A stretch of 64,000 nucleotides of DNA from Geminicoccaceae bacterium (GTDB lineage: Bacteria; Pseudomonadota; Alphaproteobacteria; Geminicoccales; Geminicoccaceae): the NCBI GenBank assembly GCA_025999455.1, contig AP024683.1:317501-381500 (forward strand), written 5' to 3'. A program made the position numbers and the translations under genes. Of this stretch, positions 16,753-24,706 are shown in pieces (the first letter of the stretch is position 1; each line of letters begins with the position of its first letter). The notes under the pieces are model-generated. The model was not told the DNA's origin. It worked only from the letters and a program-made list of their open reading frames with translations, and did no database searches.

Positions 16753-19700
16753 AGCGCCTCCGGGCAGGCGAAGCCGGCCAAGAGGCCGAGGTCGAAGGGG
16801 TTCTCCACGCTGCCCGCCACGAGCCGGAAACGGGCCCGGTGGCGCCCGGCGCGGAGCGTGAGTTCGAAGAGATCGGGCTGGCCGAGGCTCCGGACTTCGC
16901 CCTCGTGAACGAGCCGGAACAGGGACCAGGCACCTTCCTTGACGACCGTGACCGGCGGGCCGCCGTCGAGTGGGGCGAAGGAGAGCCGGACGATCCCGGT
17001 GCCTCCCGGGCCCGGCCAAAGGAAGCCCTCGGGCAGCGCCGGCCCGTGGTCGTAGCGGAGATCCTGACCGTCGAGGTCGAGGGTCACCGAGGCCGCCTGC
17101 GGGTCGAGCTCCAGCGGGGTCAAGGAGAACGCGACCCGCGGCTGCGGGCCGGCCGGGAAGAGAGCCGAGCCGATCCGTCTCGCCCGCTCGAGCGCGGCGA
17201 GCGAGGAGGTGGCGAGCGCCACCCCTCGGAGCGGCTGCCAAGGCCGCCGCGTCGTGTCGACGTGCGCCGCGAGATGGTTCTTGAGGAAGCCGTCGATCAG
17301 TCCGCCCGGGGCGAACAGGCGGGCCGTGTCCTCGACGCTCGCATCGATCGCGCTGCTCCGGACGAAGGGGAACCGACCGGCGAGTGCCGAACGACAGAAG
17401 GGCAAGACGTCGCTCTGCCAAACCGCGTTGATCTGCTCGCGCAGCGCGCCGGTCGTGGCACCCCCGACCGCCTGCGCGATCCCGGCCAGCATCGGTCCCA
17501 AGGGTGCGGGCAATTTGGCCGCGTCGCGGGCCAGAGCGCCCACCGCCTGCGGCCCGATCTCGGCGAGCTTGGCTCTCGGATTGGGTGCCAAGAGCGCCTC
17601 TTGGACCTTGGCGCCGAGCGTGCCGAGCGAGGCGAGCGCCGAATCGAGCGCGGGCGGTGCCCCACCCTCGCCCTCGACCAACGCCGCCAAGGCCACGAAA
17701 TGTCGTTCGACCGGTGCGCCGGGCGTGTCGCCCCCGAGGTCGGCGGCCGGTCCCGTGCCGACTCCCCCCACGAGCTTGGCGAGCTTGCCGACCTTGGCCG
17801 CGAGCGGGCCGAGCGCTTTCCCGGCGGCCGCGGCGGCCTTGGCCGGGTCCCCGCCTTGCGCGTCGGGCGCCGGCGGCGGTCGGGTGAGCCGGGTCTCGGC
17901 GACGATCGCTTGGAGGAGGAGCTTGACCGGTGAATTCGGACCCGCGAGCGCCTTGATCACCTCGGCGGCCCGGGTGAGGTCCGTCAGCGGCACGAGCGTG
18001 ACGTCGTCGAGGACACTTTGCCAGGCGGCGATCGCATCGTCGTAGTAGAGGGCGAGCATGTCGACCTCGAGCCGAGCGAGCTCGGACGGCGAGGGCTCTG
18101 GGCGCTGGTCGGCGCCGAGGACCCAATTCTCGGCGAAGGCGTCGCGTGCCGCCTCCGGAAGGATCGGCAGGAAGACGCCGTGGAAGGCGGCGTGAGTGAA
18201 GATCCCAGGCACCGGGGTACCGAGCGGCCGGCCGGAACGGCGGACCAGGACGGTCGGTCCGTGCGGACCGGCCGCGTCGCTCGCCCGCCAGGCGGGCAAG
18301 GCCTGTACTTCCGGTCGAGCTAGGAACGCCCGCCAGGCCCGCTGCGCCAAAGGCAGCCGGGCGAGGGACACGCGGGCCTGTTCCAGCAGCGTTTCGTCGG
18401 GCTGCGGCTTGGGCTCGAGCGTCGCGAGTTCGCGTCCCAACACGGCGAGGTGCGGCCCGAGCGGTCCGGCGAGCGCCGGCTCGCTCGCGGCCAGATCGAG
18501 CGCGAACCAAGCCTCGACGAGCTCGGGATCGGCCGGTGCCCGCCCGACGAGCGGCAGATACACCTTGAGCGCCTCGAGCAGATAGTCGGGCTCGAGGAGC
18601 CGGGCACGCATCTGCCGCTCGAGCCGCAGCACGAGCCGCGGCAGCAAGAGATCGCGCAACGCGTCGCGCCGCGCGGTCTCGAGCAGGCTCGCGACGGTCG
18701 TCCGGGTCGAGAGGCCGAGCTGCATCGACCAGGGATCGGACGCGGCGAGCGGCTCCGTGAGCGCACGCAGCCGCTCGAGCGGCGCCACGACGGGGGCGAG
18801 CGCGGCGTCGGCCGGGCCCAACCGTTCGCGGGCGAGCGGAGCCGTCTCGCGCGCCCAGGAGGCGAGCTCCGCTTCGAGCGCGAGGATCCGGTCCCGGTTC
18901 CGGACGTAGCTCGACACCCAACCACCGATCGCGAGCGCGACCAGAACGACGGTGGCGGCGAAGGCCGCGCCACGCAGGCGTGTTTCGCGCCGCTCGCGGA
19001 TCGGATCGCGCGCCACGAGGCTCGCCTCGGCGAACACGACCTCCTTCAAGAGCCGGGTGAGGAAGAAGCTCCGATCGGTCGCTTGGTGCGGCGGCGGCGG
19101 CGCCGACAGACCCATGCTGCGGGCGATCGCGGCCACCAACCGATCGACCGGTGTGCCGGTCTGGGTGGCGCTCGTGAAATAGACCCCGCGCAAGAAGGGC
19201 GCCCGGGCCCAGCCGTGGCCGGCGCCGAGCCCGTCGAGCAGCTTCAGGATCTCGGGGAGCAGCGCCTGGATCTGCGCGGGGAAGCCCAGGATCCGCGCCC
19301 GCCGCTCGAGATCCCGTTCGACTGCGAGCCGCTTTGGCACGAGGCGGTCGAGCCGCGCCACGAGCTCGTCGAGCCCGCGGACGAGCTCGTCCCGACCGGC
19401 TTTCGGTGCCGTCTCGACCGGCAAAGTGACACCCCAGACCTGGGACCGCTCGCTCTCGGTGAGCTCGCCCAGGGTCTCGGCGAAGCCCGCGACGAGATCC
19501 ACCTTGGTGATCAGGAGATAGACCGGCAGTCTGACCCCGAGGCGCGTCTCGAGCTCCTCCAGGCGCGAGCGGATCGCCCGGGCGTGGTCGAGCCCGGCCC
19601 GGCCCGGCTCCAACAGATCGGTGACCGACAGCGCGACGAGCACGCCGTTCAAGGGTTGCCGTGGCCGGTGCTTCCGTAGGAGGCCGAGGAATTCGCCCCA

Positions 19701-20297
19701 GGCCGCGGCGTCGACCTCCGCGTCGCTGTCCTGGGTGGTGTAGCGGCCGGCGGTGTCGATCAGCACCGCCTCCTCGGTGAACAGCCAGTCGCAATGGCGG
19801 GTCCCGCCGACCCCGCGGAGATCGTCGGGTGAGCCCAAGGGGAAGGAGAGTCCGGACTGGACGAGCGCGGTCGTTTTGCCCGAGCCCGGGGGACCGATCA
19901 TGACGTACCAGGGAAGCTCGTAGAGCCACCGCCGGTGGCCCTTGCCGCCGAGGCGACGGGCTCGGAGCGTTTTCAGCGCCTCGGCGAAGCGCCGCGCCAG
20001 CTCGGCGCGCTCGGCCGCGCCGGGGTCGGGGCGGGCGGCCGGAGCGGCGAGCGCCTCGACCAAGGCCGCGTTGCGGCGCTTCGCTCGCTGCTGATACCAG
20101 AGATTGCTCGCTCCCCAGAGCGAAGCGATCACGAGGAGCGCCCAGAGCTTCGCGACCTCACCCGCGAACGGCCGCCAGGTGCCGAGCGCCAAGAGATCGC
20201 CCGCGAACCACACGAGCAGAGCGAGCAGGACCGCGCCGAGGAGCGTCACGAACCAGTGCGCGGAGAGGATCGACCAGAGGGTGCGCAGAGCGGTCAT
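16749..20297 (-). CDS. tssM: T6SS inner-membrane protein TssM (IcmF)
   Basis: The large inner-membrane component of the TssJLM trans-envelope complex. At 1182 residues it has the usual length. Two N-terminal membrane segments (residues about 12-33 and 50-66) are followed by the cytoplasmic NTPase-like domain with Walker A GPPGSGKTT (135-143) and Walker B-like AVLIDTAGRY. TNG-like LITKVDLVAGF and the ImcF-type region FFLTRLLKEVVFAEASLVA follow, then a third membrane segment after RLRGAAFAATVVLVALAIGGWV. The periplasmic part ends in a beta-domain (GRHRARFRLVAGSVENPF). The ATG at 20297 is seven bases after the tssL stop. A longer in-frame reading upstream lies in tssL and is not used. It interacts with TssL and TssJ, both in the same operon. 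Confidence 0.95.
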   Translation of the reverse strand: MTALRTLWSILSAHWFVTLLGAVLLALLVWFAGDLLALGTWRPFAGEVAKLWALLVIASLWGASNLWYQQRAKRRNAALVEALAAPAARPDPGAAERAELARRFAEALKTLRARRLGGKGHRRWLYELPWYVMIGPPGSGKTTALVQSGLSFPLGSPDDLRGVGGTRHCDWLFTEEAVLIDTAGRYTTQDSDAEVDAAAWGEFLGLLRKHRPRQPLNGVLVALSVTDLLEPGRAGLDHARAIRSRLEELETRLGVRLPVYLLITKVDLVAGFAETLGELTESERSQVWGVTLPVETAPKAGRDELVRGLDELVARLDRLVPKRLAVERDLERRARILGFPAQIQALLPEILKLLDGLGAGHGWARAPFLRGVYFTSATQTGTPVDRLVAAIARSMGLSAPPPPHQATDRSFFLTRLLKEVVFAEASLVARDPIRERRETRLRGAAFAATVVLVALAIGGWVSSYVRNRDRILALEAELASWARETAPLARERLGPADAALAPVVAPLERLRALTEPLAASDPWSMQLGLSTRTTVASLLETARRDALRDLLLPRLVLRLERQMRARLLEPDYLLEALKVYLPLVGRAPADPELVEAWFALDLAASEPALAGPLGPHLAVLGRELATLEPKPQPDETLLEQARVSLARLPLAQRAWRAFLARPEVQALPAWRASDAAGPHGPTVLVRRSGRPLGTPVPGIFTHAAFHGVFLPILPEAARDAFAENWVLGADQRPEPSPSELARLEVDMLALYYDDAIAAWQSVLDDVTLVPLTDLTRAAEVIKALAGPNSPVKLLLQAIVAETRLTRPPPAPDAQGGDPAKAAAAAGKALGPLAAKVGKLAKLVGGVGTGPAADLGGDTPGAPVERHFVALAALVEGEGGAPPALDSALASLGTLGAKVQEALLAPNPRAKLAEIGPQAVGALARDAAKLPAPLGPMLAGIAQAVGGATTGALREQINAVWQSDVLPFCRSALAGRFPFVRSSAIDASVEDTARLFAPGGLIDGFLKNHLAAHVDTTRRPWQPLRGVALATSSLAALERARRIGSALFPAGPQPRVAFSLTPLELDPQAASVTLDLDGQDLRYDHGPALPEGFLWPGPGGTGIVRLSFAPLDGGPPVTVVKEGAWSLFRLVHEGEVRSLGQPDLFELTLRAGRHRARFRLVAGSVENPFDLGLLAGFACPEAL

Positions 20298-20304
20298 CGC
20301 GGCC

Positions 20305-21639
20305 TCAGCGCAGCACCAGGATCTCGACGCGGCGGTTGCGCGCCCGACCGGCCTCGTCGTCGTTCGGCGCCACGGGCTCGGTGTCGGCCCGCCCGTCGAC
20401 CGCGAGCCGCCCCGGATCGGCGAAGGCCGGCAGCAGCGCCGCGCGGACCGCTTCGGCACGAGCGCGCGAAAGCTCCCAGTTCGAGGGGAAGCGGGCCGTG
20501 CGGATCGGGCGGTCGTCGGTGTGGCCGACCACCAGGATCCGCGACGGCTCTTTGGCGAGCTCACGGCCGAGACAGGCGAGGAGCGGCAACGTTCCGGCGT
20601 CGAGCTCGGCCCGGCCGGAGGCGAACAGCCCGGCGTTCGGCAGCCTGATCCGCAGTTTCTGGAGATCCTCGGCGACCGCCTCGGGACCGACGCCCGCGGC
20701 TCGTAGGCAGGCCCGCGAACGCTCGGCGAGCGGGGTCACCAGCGGGCGAGCCGGCGCCGGCTTCGGGGGAGGAGCTGGTGTCGCTTGGACCGTGCGGACG
20801 AGTTCGACCGGCCGGTGCGGCGGCAGGCCGGCGACCGCCGGTCCGAGCCGCTGAACGACGCCGCCCAGCTGCACCGCGAAGAGCGTGTAGACGAGCACGA
20901 GCAGGCCGACGGCCGCGACGCCCACGACCCAGAGCGGCAACCGCTCGGCGAACGGCACGTGCCGCGCGGCGGCCCCGCGCCAGGACGGGCTCAGCTCGCG
21001 TTCCCCGCCGCCCGCTTCGGCGGCGAGGCGCGTGTAGAGCTCGCTCCGGATCCGGGCGAGCTCGGCCGACCCGCCCGGGGCGAGGCGGTAGCGGCCTTCG
21101 AAGCCCACAGCGAGGCAGGCGGCCAAGAGCTCGAGCAGCGGCCGGTTGCGCGCCGGCTCGCGGCCGGCCTGGTCGAGCAGCGCGAAGAACCGCTCGCCCG
21201 CCGCCACGTCGTGGTGGAGTGTGCCGGCCAAACTGTCGCTCTTCCAGCCGCCGTGGGCCCCCCAGGGCGTGTTGAGGACGACGTCGTCGAGCAACGCGCA
21301 GAGCGCGTAGTGGCCCGCCTCGACTTGGCGCGGATCGGCGCCTTCGGCGATCGCCCGCTCGCGGTAGCGGGCGAGCTCCACTTCGAGCCGACTGCGGAGC
21401 TCCGCGGGATCGCCGGGTGGCGTGCGCGTCGCCAAGCGCGGGGCGAGCAACAAGAGCCCGTGCGCCGCCTGAACGAGCGGGCCGCGGCCGGGCGTCCCCT
21501 CGGGCAGCGGGGCACCGCTCGCCTGTACGGCGGCGCGGCGGCCGGCGGCCGGTGGAGGGCCCGACGCGCGACCGCCCGGAATCGGGATCAGCCGGGTGCG
21601 TTCGTCGTCGCCGAGGCCGAAGGGATCGTCGCCGCCCAT
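20305..21639 (-). CDS. tssL: T6SS protein TssL (DotU/IcmH) with C-terminal OmpA-like domain
   Basis: A 444-residue inner-membrane protein. The N-terminal Pro-rich cytoplasmic region is followed by the DotU domain (about 60-240), including HGLLLLAPRLA, ALCALLDDVVLNTPWG and LLELLAACLAVGFEGRYRL. One membrane helix follows (WVVGVAAVGLLVLVYTLFAV, about 258-277). The C-terminal periplasmic OmpA-like domain binds peptidoglycan (VVGHTDDRPIRTARFPSNWELSRARAEAV, ending ARNRRVEILVLR). This is the extended form of TssL that anchors the complex to the cell wall by itself. The ATG at 21639 lies 16 bases after the tssK stop, and tssM follows after seven bases. Confidence 0.93.
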   Translation of the reverse strand: MGGDDPFGLGDDERTRLIPIPGGRASGPPPAAGRRAAVQASGAPLPEGTPGRGPLVQAAHGLLLLAPRLATRTPPGDPAELRSRLEVELARYRERAIAEGADPRQVEAGHYALCALLDDVVLNTPWGAHGGWKSDSLAGTLHHDVAAGERFFALLDQAGREPARNRPLLELLAACLAVGFEGRYRLAPGGSAELARIRSELYTRLAAEAGGGERELSPSWRGAAARHVPFAERLPLWVVGVAAVGLLVLVYTLFAVQLGGVVQRLGPAVAGLPPHRPVELVRTVQATPAPPPKPAPARPLVTPLAERSRACLRAAGVGPEAVAEDLQKLRIRLPNAGLFASGRAELDAGTLPLLACLGRELAKEPSRILVVGHTDDRPIRTARFPSNWELSRARAEAVRAALLPAFADPGRLAVDGRADTEPVAPNDDEAGRARNRRVEILVLR

Positions 21640-21655
21640 CGCCCCGCCCCCCGTC

Positions 21656-22999
21656 TCAATCCCGGATTGCCCAGAGCTCGAGGTCCATGCCCTCGCGCAG
21701 GTCGCCCGTGACGTGCAGAGCGAGGCCGGCCGAGGCGGGCAGCCGTCGCCAATAGTCGTTGGCGCGGTCGAGCTCGAAATAGACCATGCCGCGATGGAGC
21801 GGGATCTCGCGGGGCACGGTCGGCAGATGGCGGATCGGGATCCCGGGCACGGCCGCCCGGACGATCGCCTGGAGCTCCTCGGCCGGGCCGATCTTGATCT
21901 GGCCGGGTAGCCGCTGCCGGATCGCCTCGGCCGGCACCGGCGCCGAGAAGGCGAGGACGAACGTCGCCTCCGTGTAGAGCGCGCGGTCCTGCACCTCGGC
22001 CGCCCGAACCCCACTCGCGAACGTCTTCAACGGGATTGGCACGGCCTTGCGCTCCGGTCGGGCGAGCTCCACGAGCACTCGCCGGAGCTCGCGGAAAAGC
22101 GCCTGGAACGCGGTGGTCGGCTCGGCGTGACGGTAGGGCGGCAGGGTGGGCGGGCGGAGCTCGCCGGCGACGAAGCTCGCCGCCTCGCCCAACAGGCCGG
22201 CGAGCCAACCGTAGAGCGCCGCACCGTGGAGGATCCGCTGCTCGGCCAGATGGCGGGCGAGCGGCACCGACCGATTGCAGAGGAGCAGGATGAGGAAATC
22301 CGCGATGTCCCCGGCACCAGCGAGGCGCTTGCCGCCGACGAAGGCGGCACGCTCGCCGGCGATGCTCTCGAGTTTGCCGACGAGCTCCTCGAGAAAGGAG
22401 AGCAGGACCGGGCTCGCGGCGATCGCCAGGCAAGGCGGGACGAAATCGCGATCGAGGGCGAGCCCGCCGGTCGTCTCGACCTGCACGACCCTGGCGACCG
22501 CGAGGCTCGCCCAGCCGTCGAGCGGCGTCGTCTCGCCGAGCAAGCGGAACCGCGGCTCGGCGATCTCGATCTGCGCCCGCTCCTCCTGGCCGAGATTGGT
22601 ATCCCGCAGCTCGACGGTCCGGCCGCGATAGCGAAGACCGGCTTCGGGGCCGCCCTCGGGTTCGATCTCTTGCGCCCCCTCGATCCGCAGGGGTAGCGCC
22701 AGGTGGACGAGGGTCGGCCGATCGGCGCGCGGCAGGGCGAGCGGTTCGGGCGGCGGGTCCCGATCGGGGATCGAGAAGGGCGTCCCGTCCGGTAGGATCC
22801 CCGAAGCGGCGACGAGCCCGATCCGACCCTGGGCCAGCAGTGGCTGGTCGAGCTCGAGCCGACGAAAGCCCCAGGCGAGCCCCGAAAGCCCGGCCAGGGC
22901 CAGCGCCAACTGGCCCTCGATCCAGCGGTCCTGCTGCTGGAAGTGCTGGGTGCGGAGGAACATCCCCTCCGACCAGACGAGCCGCGCCCGGCTGCTCAA
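21656..22999 (-). CDS. tssK: T6SS baseplate protein TssK
   Basis: A 447-residue protein of the TssK/ImpJ/VasE family. It starts with the hallmark RLVWSEGMFLRTQHFQQQDRW and carries the later family segments KLESIAGERAAFVGG, LHGAALYGWLAGLLGEAASFV and YFELDR. TssK connects the baseplate to the TssJLM membrane complex. I chose the TTG at 22999, which gives MSSRARLVWSEGM as in typical TssK proteins and overlaps the tssJ stop (TTGA). An internal ATG (MFLRTQ) would remove the conserved first residues. It is cytoplasmic and of normal length for the family. Confidence 0.92.
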   Translation of the reverse strand: MSSRARLVWSEGMFLRTQHFQQQDRWIEGQLALALAGLSGLAWGFRRLELDQPLLAQGRIGLVAASGILPDGTPFSIPDRDPPPEPLALPRADRPTLVHLALPLRIEGAQEIEPEGGPEAGLRYRGRTVELRDTNLGQEERAQIEIAEPRFRLLGETTPLDGWASLAVARVVQVETTGGLALDRDFVPPCLAIAASPVLLSFLEELVGKLESIAGERAAFVGGKRLAGAGDIADFLILLLCNRSVPLARHLAEQRILHGAALYGWLAGLLGEAASFVAGELRPPTLPPYRHAEPTTAFQALFRELRRVLVELARPERKAVPIPLKTFASGVRAAEVQDRALYTEATFVLAFSAPVPAEAIRQRLPGQIKIGPAEELQAIVRAAVPGIPIRHLPTVPREIPLHRGMVYFELDRANDYWRRLPASAGLALHVTGDLREGMDLELWAIRD

Positions 23000-23472
23000 G
23001 GTGTCGCCTCCGCGAGCTCGACGCCCTTGGCACCGAGCCGGGCCTCGAGCAGCGTCGTGACGTTGCGCGGCACCTCCTTCCAGGCTCGCCAGGCGACGCC
23101 GTCGAGCCTCTGATAGGCGGCGACCACGCCCACGACCTTCACGTCGTCGGGCAGCTTCGCTTGCCAGACCTGAGTTCCGCCGGGCGCCAGCACGATCTCG
23201 TCGGCGCCGTCGAGGTCGCGCCCGAGCGCTTTTTCCGGGTCTTTGTCGAGAGCGAAGAAGTCGACCTCCGGCAAGCTCCGGCCTGTCTTGAGCCGGAGAA
23301 CCCGCACCCGCACGGGCTTGGCCACACCGGCCGCGTCCGGGTTGACGTCCGGTCCGGCCTTCAGGGTGAGGCTCACCACCGTGGGCGGCGGCGGGGGTGG
23401 CGGCTTGCCACCGCACGCCGCGAGTCCGAGGGCGAGGGCGAAGACGGGGAGCGCGCGGACGCTGCGGGTCAT
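22996..23472 (-). CDS. tssJ: T6SS outer-membrane lipoprotein TssJ
   Basis: A 158-residue lipoprotein. The signal peptide MTRSVRALPVFALALGLAAC ends in a lipobox with the lipidated Cys20. A GGKPPPPPPP spacer follows, then the transthyretin-like TssJ fold (VVSLTLKAGPDVNPDAAG, RVRVLRLKTGRSLPEVDFFALDKD, EIVLAPGGTQVWQAKLPDDVKVVGVVAAYQ). TssJ sits in the outer membrane and binds the periplasmic part of TssM. The ATG at 23472 overlaps the tagH stop by four bases (ATGA), and the tssK start overlaps its own stop. Length and order of motifs are normal. Confidence 0.92.
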   Translation of the reverse strand: MTRSVRALPVFALALGLAACGGKPPPPPPPTVVSLTLKAGPDVNPDAAGVAKPVRVRVLRLKTGRSLPEVDFFALDKDPEKALGRDLDGADEIVLAPGGTQVWQAKLPDDVKVVGVVAAYQRLDGVAWRAWKEVPRNVTTLLEARLGAKGVELAEATP

Positions 23473-24689
23473 CGCGCCTCGCTCTCCCCTGCGGAGCGGA
23501 CGCCCCGGAGCCGGCGCTCGTAGGCGGCCCGGAAAGCGTCGTCGAAATCGCCCATGAAGCGCCGGCGGGCCTGCTGGGAGAGTTCGCCCCAGCACTGCCG
23601 GTAGAGTTCCCAGAGCCGCGCCCGGCGACCACCTTCGAGCAAGACCTTCAAGGTCGGCTCCGCTGCCAATCGTTCCTCGAGCCCGGCCGGGTCGAGCCGG
23701 GCGAGGAGGCCCGCGAGCGCCGCCTCGATCGCCTCGAGCAGCCCCATCTCGTGCGCCTGCAGGTCGCGGACCGCCGCCTCCACGGCGGCGAGCGCCGGCA
23801 GATCGCCCGGCTCCGGCGGGGCGAGGAGCGCGGTCACCGCGCCGCGTCGCGAGCGGGCGTATTTGAGGGGGTTGTTGAGCGCCGCGCCGATCACGGTCCG
23901 CTCGAGGCCGGCGTGGCTCTTGACGAGCGCGCGAGTCGCCAAGAGCTCGCGCAGGCCGTCCGCCAGCGCCGCGAAGACCGCGCCGGCTTCGCGCAGGACC
24001 CGTTCGGGATCGGCGCCCGGGACGTCGGCGAGGGACAGGCCGGCTCCCTCGAGGAAGACCTCCAGCGCCGCCCCGGCGTCCGCGCCGACCGCCGCCCGCG
24101 GCGGTTCGGCGGGAGCGAGGGTGAAGCTTTCGTGCTGCGGCGCGCCGTGATCCCCTCGGCTCTCCCCCGTGCCGCGCGGCGGCGGCAGCGGCCGGGTGGG
24201 GCGCGCCGCCAGCTCCTCGGCGAACCCACCCAGCGGATCCTCTTCGAGCGGACCGACCTCGCCTCGCGCGGCGAGCGGCTCGAGGACCGGCTCGACGGAA
24301 CCCGCCCCGCCCGCGAGTTCGGCCAGGATCGCATCGAGCGAGGGGCCCGCCGGCGAGCTCGGCCTCGTCCCCGGCACCGCCTCCTCCTCGACCGTGACGC
24401 GGAGCCGGTGGCGGCCGAGTTCCAGGACGTCGCCGTGCTCGAGGACGACCGCCGCGTCGACCGGCACCGGCACACCGTTCCGCAACGTTCCGTTGGTCGA
24501 GCCGAGATCACGCACGGTGAACGCGCCGCCCTCGGCTTCGAGCAGGCAGTGGCGGCGCGAGAGGGACGGCGTGCCCGCTTCGCGCAACACCCAATCACAG
24601 CCGAGCGCGCGACCGATCACCAGGCGGCCGCCCACGAGCCGGCGACGCTCACCGGTCGCCTCGTGTTCGATCACCAAGACCCTGGCCAC
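23469..24689 (-). CDS. tagH: T6SS-associated FHA-domain protein TagH
   Basis: A 406-residue protein with an N-terminal FHA domain (about 1-100; LVIGRALGCDW, SLSRRHCLLE, DLGSTNGTLRNGV) and a C-terminal TagH/ImpI region (about 210-395). The latter includes FLEGAGLSLAD, KSHAGLERTVIGAALNNPLKYA and GLLEAIEAALAGLLARLDP. FHA proteins of this kind are the phosphothreonine substrate/scaffold of the PpkA-PppA pathway and promote Hcp secretion. Kinase and phosphatase genes lie in the same operon, so a complete pathway is present. The GTG at 24689 is 17 bases after the clpV stop and leads directly into the FHA domain. Its stop overlaps the tssJ start. Confidence 0.9.
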   Translation of the reverse strand: MARVLVIEHEATGERRRLVGGRLVIGRALGCDWVLREAGTPSLSRRHCLLEAEGGAFTVRDLGSTNGTLRNGVPVPVDAAVVLEHGDVLELGRHRLRVTVEEEAVPGTRPSSPAGPSLDAILAELAGGAGSVEPVLEPLAARGEVGPLEEDPLGGFAEELAARPTRPLPPPRGTGESRGDHGAPQHESFTLAPAEPPRAAVGADAGAALEVFLEGAGLSLADVPGADPERVLREAGAVFAALADGLRELLATRALVKSHAGLERTVIGAALNNPLKYARSRRGAVTALLAPPEPGDLPALAAVEAAVRDLQAHEMGLLEAIEAALAGLLARLDPAGLEERLAAEPTLKVLLEGGRRARLWELYRQCWGELSQQARRRFMGDFDDAFRAAYERRLRGVRSAGESEAR

Positions 24690-24706
24690 CGCGCTCGCCC
24701 CCGCCG